A program made the position numbers and the translations under genes. A DNA stretch of 64,000 nucleotides, from positions 20,808,504 through 20,872,503 of the forward strand of contig OZ022591.1 in assembly GCA_963669155.1 (NCBI GenBank), written 5' to 3'. Shown here one piece after another: positions 57,101 through 64,000 of the stretch. Positions within the stretch are counted from its first letter, which is position 1, and each line of letters starts with the position of its first letter. Origin of the DNA: Arbacia lixula (Eukaryota; Echinodermata; Echinoidea; Arbacioida; Arbaciidae). The notes below the pieces were generated by a model. The model saw only the letters and a list, made by a program, of their open reading frames with translations. It did not search any database and was not told where the DNA came from.

Positions 57101-57566
57101 TAAAGGGAAAGTCCACACTGAAGTTATGTCGATTTTAATGAAAGCAACATATTAGTGAAAGTTTGATGAAACTCAGTCATAGGATAAGAAAGTTATTAAA
57201 GTTATGATTTTGTGACTTCACATGCGAGATGCTCTCCCATATATTGTAGATTATATTTTGAAAAATGTTAATTTTCAAAAATTGTACATGCTACCTGTGC
57301 ATTTCATTTATCATTGGACATATGTTTTTACAAACATACTTCTATGATAACGATTGATTCCTTCATCGAAATTCAGTAAAAGGGGAATTCATGGGGAAAA
57401 TAGTGCACAACATACAGTACTGGTATAATATGGGAGAGCATCTCACATGTGACATCGCAAAATCAAAACTTGAAAAATCATAACTTTCATATCCTTTGAA
57501 GGATTTTTGTCAAACCTTCACTGTTTCTTTCACGTGTTTGCTTTTATTAAAACTTCAGGGTGGGCA
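57101..57566. mobile_element. MITE family 4, copy 2
   Basis: Fold-back from TAAAGGGAAAGTCCACACTG to CTTCAGGGTGGGC. The arms include GAGATGCTCTCCCATAT with ATATGGGAGAGCATCTC and AAGTTATGATTTTGTGA with its inverse. Confidence 0.85.
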
Positions 57567-58129
57567 ATACGAAAGACATAACAAGGAAACAATGATGTCA
57601 CCATATATCACAACCGACATAAAAAATTGATTTGTTCATTAAGTACTACAAAAATTTTCTCTGATATTTCCCACAAATGATGTTTAGTCTGTGTACAACA
57701 ACCAATTATATGCTCTGAAAATATATATTTTTTTTGCAGTCAGAGGGTTAGTGAATTTTATTTATCTAGAAAATAAGGTAACATTTTTATATTCCAAAAT
57801 ATACAAACATGATGTTGAAAAGAGGTAAAAAAAAAAAAAAGAGGCCATTAATGAATGGAAGGCAAACTCCATATTCTCACTCCATACCATTACATACAGT
57901 AAAAACTGTCACAAACATATTTCACTCAAAAATTCAAGCATGCCATCAAATGATATTTACATTTGATATAACAAGAGAAATGAAACTGCGTTCGTTTTAC
58001 TGGGATGCCTCTACCCTCCCATGCAGACACTGAAGTATTGCTGTAATCTCTAAAAGTAAAAATTCATTGTCCAATGCCTGGAAATCTTAATATGAAATAC
58101 AAATCAATCGTCGATATGTAACAAGTTAC
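57567..58129. other. Intergenic DNA, no gene seen
   Basis: Nothing recognised. Confidence 0.3.
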
Positions 58130-58490
58130 CCCATAACCAGGAAACTTGAGCAATTTGACCTTGACCAATTAAATCTGACCTTAACCTGTGACCTTTGACC
58201 ATTAGCTATGACATCTGCCCCAAATTAGAATCAATTAATTGTCCTGTCATCATTGCATCAAGTTTGGCTGAATATTTGTTGAGTTATGAAATTAAAAAAA
58301 AATCCTTCAGAATTTGACCTTGACCTATGACCTTTGACATATCTGACTGGACCAGAATCTAATCAGTAAATTGTCCTGTCATATTCAACTTCAATGAAAT
58401 TTGGTTATTTCTTGAGTAAAAGTTATCTGTAAAGACGGACGGACAACGACCCAGAAACATACCATCCATCCACTTGGTGGCGGAGGCATA
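58130..58490. repeat. Dispersed repeat rich in TGACCTTTGAC motifs
   Basis: TGACCTTGACC, TGACCTTTGACCATTAGC and TGACCTATGACCTTTGAC repeat across the block, ending GACGGACGGACAACGACC ... GGTGGCGGAGGCATAA. Related to 10780-10990. Confidence 0.65.
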
Positions 58491-58509
58491 AAAACCTCTT
58501 GTGATAATT

Positions 58510-58645
58510 CACACACATGATGTGCATCTACACAAATAGATGGCAAACACACAATGCAGCACGGTGAAGGGAATATATTTACACCTGAACATATATGTTT
58601 GTACCATACCACATACAGTAGATGGTACCCTTAACCATATATATA
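58510..58645 (+). repeat. Direct duplication flanking a Tc1-like MITE, left copy
   Basis: ACATGATGTGCATCTACACA, AATAGATGGCAA, ACAATGCAGCAC, TTTACACCTGAA and AACCATATATAT recur in the same order at 59332-59480. Confidence 0.85.
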
Positions 58646-58647
58646 TA

Positions 58648-59285
58648 CAGTTGAGGCCAGAAGTTTACATGCACCCATGAAATTCAAAGAAAAGTTGACA
58701 CTTGCCAAGCATCATCAAATTTACTGTATCTTATAAAATATTTGAGCTTTCATGACGAATTTGATATTAAACAAATGAGTATGTCATACCCCTTTATCAT
58801 ATTGCTTTTGTCATCAGGAGCTGAAAAATATTTAGGAGTCATTTTTCTCCCAAAATTTTCATATTTTAGACAAATTAAAAATAAAAACTTGACAAAAACA
58901 TTTCATATTTGTGCTAGTTACTTCTCAACACAAACATTTCAGATTACACTTTTTTGTTCAGTGGTGACATATAAAAAAATGTAATATAAATCATAGATTT
59001 CACATTTATATATTTCTATTAAACAATGTTTAGAAATATAATAACACACAATAGACTACATTTGGCACGAATATTACTTTCTTTCTTCAAAGAAAATTCC
59101 ACCTGAATTATAATTTAATCACAACAGCATTCCAATCATGTGAAAGAACTTAATACGCTCTTTCATTTGATACCAAATTCGTCATGGTAGTATTTATATT
59201 TCTGAAGATATAGTAAATTTTTCGATGTTTGGGAAGCGAACAAATTTCACTGAATTCCTTGGGTGTATGCAAACTTTTGGCCTAT
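58648..59285. mobile_element. Non-autonomous Tc1-like element
   Basis: The left end TACAGTTGAGGCCAGAAGTT/TACATGCACCC is typical of Tc1-family terminal repeats. The right end GGGTGTATGCAAACTTTTGGCC is its inverse with a decayed tip. A second inverted pair (CATGACGAATTTGATAT; ATACCAAATTCGTCATG) lies about 100 bp in from each end. No transposase. Confidence 0.85.
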
Positions 59286-59331
59286 GATAACATTTATAAG
59301 AGTCAATACAAACTGTACTGTCTGTTAGAGT

Positions 59332-59480
59332 AAACATGATGTGTATCTGTACAAATAGATGGCAACTAGACAATGCAGCACAGTGAATTGTAATACTGTA
59401 TATTTACACCTGAATACATCTGTTTGTACCATGTACAGTAGATGTACCTTGTAATGGTACCATAAACCATATATATGAAA
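59332..59480 (+). repeat. Direct duplication flanking a Tc1-like MITE, right copy
   Basis: Homologous to 58510-58645. The two copies bracket the element at about 820-bp spacing. Confidence 0.85.
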
Positions 59481-59810
59481 ACACTTCTTAAAGTTAATAC
59501 AAACTGTGTCTGTGACGTGCTGCGATATGCAATTCAAAAACATAGTAGACTACACACTTATGGCTGCCTTGCTTACCGATGCTCTCTAAGCATAGCATGA
59601 ATACATCAACATACATCATGGCTAATGCACCTATAGTCTCAATGTTCCTATAGGAAGAAGCCTACAGTCCTTACATGTAAGCCCATTCAGGATCAAGTGC
59701 CATGGATGTGTGGTCTGGTGCTGTAACTGTTGATATCAACGATTAAAAATAACAAAAGGTGCATCACATGAAAGAGCACATTTCTGCATAAGATGAATCC
59801 ATTTGGGGCA

Positions 59811-59947
59811 TTAAAGGTCCCCTGTCATCAAAATGTATTTCAACTTATGTTGATGCAACATAATATGTACATAACAAAATCACTAACTGTTCAATAGAAA
59901 TATGTGTCCTAAATTTTAAAACAATTTTGATGACAGGGGCCCTTTAA
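59811..59947. mobile_element. Small fold-back MITE (137 bp)
   Basis: TTAAAGGTCCCCTGTCATCA ... TGATGACAGGGGCCCTTTAA; arms of about 30 bp or more. Confidence 0.88.
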
Positions 59948-61009
59948 GTGATACATATTACCTTTGTAATGATTTTTCAAAGCAAAATAAGGGTTAAATG
60001 ATTACTAAATCTTGAAATTGGCAACGTGCTGAAAAGTTTGAAATACCACTTTTTGACTTCAAATTGGCATGATTATTGCTCTAACTTGAATTTTTTGGTA
60101 TTTTGCTAATTTATAATGACATTTACATTCCGCTTCCTAATAAAAATCAAATTAAAAAAAAATGTTCCCAATTTAAGAGTCTAGTAGTAATCAGTTCTGT
60201 TCTAAAAAGGCCTCCATCTCGAATGAGTTAGAAATTTTTTTTCACTGGTTTCCACAAATTCAGAGCAAGGATCCATCAATAGAAAGCATCATTAACTGCC
60301 AAAGTCTCAAAATGTCTCTGATATGTAATTGACAGTGACGCTGTAACTCTACAACGTTACCAGAAAATTGCACAGATAAATATCTTCAATGAGCAGAGGG
60401 TATGAGAAACAAGTGCATGAGATGTGAACACAAGCACTAATCAGAGATTAAATGTACAATTATCTTGACAATTATTTACGATTATTTACAGTGTAAAAAT
60501 GATGTTGTGAACTACCAAGGCATATTTTCAACTGCAGCTTTTCTTCAGGTTTTCTGAAAGATCTTTGGATTCAATAAATCATGACACACACACAAACACA
60601 CACGCATACACACAGCATTAAATATCTGCAAATTAAAAAGAAAAAAAGTAAATCAAGGCTCTAAAAATCTCCACATATCAAAGAAAGCCGCTCATACTGG
60701 TTCTCATTTCCTTAAAATGCCTTTTTTTTATAATTTGAAAACAAATTAGTTTGTATTGTTATGTGAATGATTTCATACTGTGAAATGAAGACAAAAATGA
60801 AAAAGGCTTGTCAATAAGTCCCCTACAAATTAATAGATCTGCTCTTCTCATTGATAGAATTGCCTGGAATTTAAAGAAAGATAACTTTGATCTCAGGATT
60901 CTGTGAGCATTTGTTTAAAATCAAATAGACACTGAAATTAAACAGTACCGTGGGCCATAGTCTTACCCATTACTACGCCTCACATTAAACCTATCACAGA
61001 TAGCCCAAC
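59948..61009 (-). other. TTLL10: Probable TTLL10-like 3' UTR / downstream flank
   Basis: No coding sequence and no AATAAA on the minus strand within this interval, so the end of the transcript could not be placed. Confidence 0.35.
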
Positions 61010-61605
61010 TCAAAGCCGCAGAGAGCCCAGGTTAGAAATGGCGTCTTTGACCGCATCCTTCTCTCGCTCCTCCTCCTTTCTTCGCTCCTCCTCCTTCTTT
61101 AGCTCCTCCTTCTTTTTCCGGTGCTGGGCTTCGCGTGCAGCCAGCACAGCGCCCCCTTGCTGCAGGCGGATGACAGGCGTGGTCAGCGGGGTCACATTCT
61201 TCCTCAGGCTCAGCTTCACCACGGGCAGCTGCCGGCCGGCCGGGGGCGACTCCTCCGGGGGCCTCGACGACATCGTCCCCCTCGTCGTGATGGAGGTCGT
61301 CGACCCTGACTGGCGCGGTGAGCGGGTCTTCCCGAGGGTGGTCGTTGATCGCTGCGGACTGAGGGATTTCCTGGGTAGGGATCGTGCCCCATTTGGTGTG
61401 GAGGAGGAGGTGGAGGTGGAGGTGGTGGTGGTGGTGGAGGTAGGAGAGACCGGCGTGGCGCTCATAGTCTTGCGGGTCGGTGGTCGCATGCTCGGTACGG
61501 TGCCACCAGAGGTCTCATCATACAGCACCTGGTAGGAACGCCGCTGTGACAGTGGGGTGACTGGCTGACGGCGCTTGATCTTATCAGAGATCTCCACTAC
61601 CACAT
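61010..61605 (-). CDS. TTLL10: TTLL10-like terminal coding exon
   Basis: The acceptor CTCCCTAG is preceded on the minus strand by a run of about 18 C acting as the pyrimidine tract. Begins mid-codon (Asp: G|AT) with DVVVEISDKIKRRQ, then low-complexity Ser/Thr-Pro and the charged coiled coil; TGA at 61012-61010. Confidence 0.85.
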
Positions 61606-64000
61606 CTAGGGAGTGAGAGGATGGCGGGGGGGGGGGGGGGGGAGAGAAGGGGAAAAATAAAGTTTTACTCTTTAAACCCAGGGGGGCTTTGTATGGAAGT
61701 TTTCAAATCTCAAAGCGATATCTTATTACTTTTCAGAATGAAAGCGCAGAATGTTGGGGGGGGGGGGGACATTATGGGCCCCCCGGCCTAATTAATGTTA
61801 TTCCCCTCAGATAACTAATGTTCACTTAAAGGTGATATTCATAGAAAATCCAAAAATATGAAGATATTCATCTACAGAAAGCTTATAAGCCACACAATGA
61901 GCTCGGATGACATTCAAACAATATATCCCTTCCCCAAAAGGGAAATTAGGGTGAAAACAATCACCGTATTCTCGGGGACAAATTTGCCCTACTGTCATCC
62001 GAAACGGCCTTTAGGTCTGACGTAAGAAACGGGAGGCGTTAACATGCCAATCCGCAGCTTCTTTTCCGCCAGAAGCATCATGCATTGTTAATAATATTGT
62101 GATGGCAGTTGCTAGTGGATTAACAGGTGTGATACACAATGGTCATTGTGAAGCGTATCCCGGCTGCGACGTACACACAATGCCACTTTCCCTGAGGCGA
62201 TTTCGTAGGTCAGGAAGAGAGTCAATTTAGCAAAATTTGACTTTCATTAAACACAAAACTGAACACTTTCGTGGCATGTTAGCTGCGTACATTGCTTTAA
62301 TAACTCATTCAATTATAAAATTTCCTATGAATATCACCTTTAATCCCCAGTAGGCAGATCTGAACACAACCATAGAATCTCAAACTACAGTCCAGTACTT
62401 ACCCAGCGTTTCTTGGACCATGCCTGGTAGGATCTAAACACAACCATAGAATCTCAAACTACAGTCCAGTACTTACCCAGCGTTTCTTGGACCATGCCTG
62501 GTAGGATCTAAACACAACCATAGAATCTCAAACTACAGTCCAGTACTTACCCAGCGTTTCTTGGACCATGCCTGGTAGGATCTAAACACAACCATAGAAT
62601 CTCAAACTACAGTCCAGTACTTACCCAGCGTTTCTTGGACCATGCCTGGTAGGATCTAAACACAACCATAGAATCTCAAACTACAGTCCAGTACTTACCC
62701 AGTGTTTCTTGGACCATGCCTGGTAGGATGTCTTTGAGTACCTCACAGTTTGTATGCAGCGCTGGGTTCACATTGATCTCCAGGAGCCAGATCTGAACAC
62801 AACCATAGAGAGAACAAAGTAAATAAAAATAACTCTCTCATTACTATTGGCATGAAGATGTGTAGTAAGCCATTGGGGTTTTTCAAGTCTGGTAATATAA
62901 GGGTTAACTCTCTCATTGTCATTGGCACGAAGCTGTGTAGTAAGCTAATAAGGTGTTCGAGGCCTGGTAATGTAAGGGCTAACTCTCTCATTACCATTGG
63001 CATGAAGATGTGTAGTAAGCCAATGGAGTTTTCAAGTCTGGTAATATAAGGGTTAACTCTCTCATCACCATTGGCATGAAGATGTGTAGTAAGCCAGTGG
63101 GGTTTTCAAGGCCTGGTAATGTAAGGGTTTACTCTCTCACTACCATTGGAATGAAGATGTGTAGTACGTCAACAGGGTTTTCAAGGCCTGGTAATGTAAC
63201 GGTTAACTCTCTCATTTCCATTGGCATGAGGATGTGTAGTAAGCCAATGGGGTTTTCAAGTCTGGTAATGTAGGGTTGACTCTCTCATTAACATTGGCAT
63301 GAATATGTGTAGTAAGCCAGTGGGGTTTTCAAGGCCTGGTAATGTAAGGGTTTACTCTCTCACTACCATTGGCATGAAGATGTGTAGTAAGCCAATGGGG
63401 TTTTCAAGGCCTGATAATGTATGGGTTAAAAACAGGGGGTCCCATGAGAACTCATGAAACTCAACAGGAATCAGCAGTATTCCCTCACAATAAGGTGTAT
63501 GAAATTTCACAGTCATAGCTTTCCAAACATTTTCAGGAAAAGTGAAGAACTATCAGCAAGCATAGTCTACATTCACAACTGTATTGTCCCTCTCAGCGTG
63601 CGATGGGAACAATTGCTCCCATTGAACGCATGCACCGTGCAGCGGACCATAGCATACAGCGGTCACCGGTCTCTAGGCTAAAGGTTTCAGACAAATCAGC
63701 CCCAAATCTCCTCAAAATCTACTGATCGATATAATTTCACACAGTTTCCAGCTCTATCATTGGGAGGGAAGTTCTAATACAGTATTTTCTTGAATTTTCT
63801 GTGTTTAAAAAAAAAAAATAATAATTTCTTTGACCTGCAAAAGGGAGACAATGTCATCAAAAGAGGAGTAAACATAGAGTGTGAAGGTGAGAGGACGAAC
63901 ATAAAGCTACGAGAAGAATGAAGGGTAAGAAAGACAAGTACGGTAACTGACCTTCATGTCTGTGTCCAGGAGGAAGTCAAAGCCTAGAAGGTCAAAGTAG
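61010..64000 (-). CDS. TTLL10: TTLL10-like tubulin polyglycylase, last three exons (partial)
   Basis: Spliced as 64000-63952, 62792-62699, 61605-61010 (TGA). The frame runs YFDLLGFDFLLDTDMK, then IWLLEINVNPALHTNCEVLK, then DILPGMVQETLDVVVEISDK. This is the signature end of the tubulin-tyrosine-ligase-like ATP-grasp domain and fits TTLL10 best (FDL.G.DFL.D...K, WLLE.N.NPALHTNCEVLK). The acidic-Asn pair in LLEINVNP matches the Mg-ATP site. TTLL10 in many animals elongates polyglycine chains on tubulin in cilia. The tail of about 190 residues is Ser/Thr/Pro-rich and basic, ending in a charged predicted coiled coil (KKKEELKKEEERRKEEE) and NLGSLRL. The upstream catalytic domain lies beyond the right edge. 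Confidence 0.85.
61826..62342. mobile_element. Fold-back-ended MITE, 517 bp, in a TTLL10 intron
   Basis: Termini TTAAAGGTGATATTCATAGA and CCTATGAATATCACCTTTAA; non-coding core. Confidence 0.85.
62357..62726 (-). repeat. 74-bp x5 array spanning a TTLL10 exon end and its splice sites
   Basis: Units start (GATC) at 62357, 62431, 62505, 62579 and 62653, exactly 74 bp apart. On the minus strand each of the four downstream units reads TGTGTTTAG|ATCCTACCAGG...ACGCTGG|GTAAGT: a 31-nt mini-exon with intact acceptor and donor (62625-62655, 62551-62581, 62477-62507, 62403-62433). The fifth unit is the real exon's 3' end. Confidence 0.95.
62699..62792 (-). CDS. TTLL10: TTLL10-like penultimate exon (ATP-grasp core)
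   Basis: 94 nt, phase 0 in and phase 1 out. IWLLEINVNPALHTNCEVLK then DILPGMVQETL; acceptor TGTGTTCAG, donor CTGG|GTAAGT. Confidence 0.92.
62847..63430 (+). repeat. 75-bp satellite array B, in a TTLL10 intron
   Basis: Eight units (about 62847, 62921, 62996, 63070, 63145, 63219, 63293, 63367) of the same family as 27325-27932, in the same plus-strand orientation. Confidence 0.95.
63424..63860 (+). repeat. Dispersed repeat flanking satellite array B
   Basis: Starts GGGTTAAAAACAGGGGGTCC and carries the CATTGAACGCATGCACCG block shared with 49382-49720, then the GATCGATATAATTTCACAC and TTTGACCTGCAAAAGGG blocks shared with 27130-27320. Confidence 0.8.
63952..64000 (-). CDS. TTLL10: TTLL10-like exon (truncated by the window edge)
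   Basis: YFDLLGFDFLLDTDMK in phase 0, donor AAG|GTCAGT at 63952/63951; continues past the right edge. Confidence 0.88.

Noticed and set aside
61038..61535. 165-codon plus-strand ORF opposite the TTLL10 last exon
   Set aside because: Antisense shadow of the coding exon; the minus-strand frame continues the conserved ATP-grasp sequence through proper splice sites.

Overview
This is eukaryotic nuclear DNA: one spliced gene lies inside the window and two more run off its edges, with long introns packed with microsatellites, fold-back MITEs and a Tc1-type element. The protein similarities, the intron positions shared with vertebrates and the repeat character point to a marine invertebrate, most likely a deuterostome such as an echinoderm. 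That placement is inference; no species-diagnostic marker was seen.

Layout. (1) 1-1980, minus strand: first coding exon of an SFT2D3-like Golgi vesicle-transport gene, whose splice donor opens into a 40-bp minisatellite running off the left edge. (2) 1981-16258: intergenic and promoter DNA with simple repeats and fold-back elements. (3) 16259-48135, plus strand: a complete PTPN11/SHP2 gene (two SH2 domains, tyrosine phosphatase domain, YxNx tail). I could assemble 15 coding exons from GT-AG splice sites; they sum to 1812 nt (603 codons plus stop), and many exon lengths equal the human ones as recalled (123, 195, 117, 97, 132, 155, 68, 152). (4) 48136-about 53100: probable 3' UTR or flank with MITEs and a tRNA-like SINE. 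(5) 53.1-61 kb: repeats and no coding gene. (6) 61010-64000, minus strand: the last three exons of a TTLL10-like tubulin polyglycylase.

The most unusual feature is a recurrent architecture: tandem duplications anchored on exon-intron junctions. The repeat unit carries the end of an exon plus its splice site. It is seen at the SFT2D3 exon 1 donor (about 43 copies of 40 bp), PTPN11 exon 2 donor (15 junctions, 42/57 bp), exon 3 (a 5' pseudo-copy and a 170-bp donor duplication), exon 5 acceptor (about eight decaying copies fused to AATC repeats), exon 6 donor (87 bp x2), possibly exon 14 acceptor, and a TTLL10 exon (74 bp x5, creating four 31-nt mini-exons). In PTPN11, use of a duplicated donor brings in an early in-frame stop, so these arrays could act as productive/unproductive splice switches or be tolerated by-products of junction duplication.

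The Tc1 element in PTPN11 intron 2 has perfect 27-bp ends and an otherwise intact 341-codon transposase frame broken by two TGA codons, both at positions where CGA is expected. A 75-bp satellite family occurs both just upstream of PTPN11 exon 2 and in a TTLL10 intron, with shared flanking sequence.
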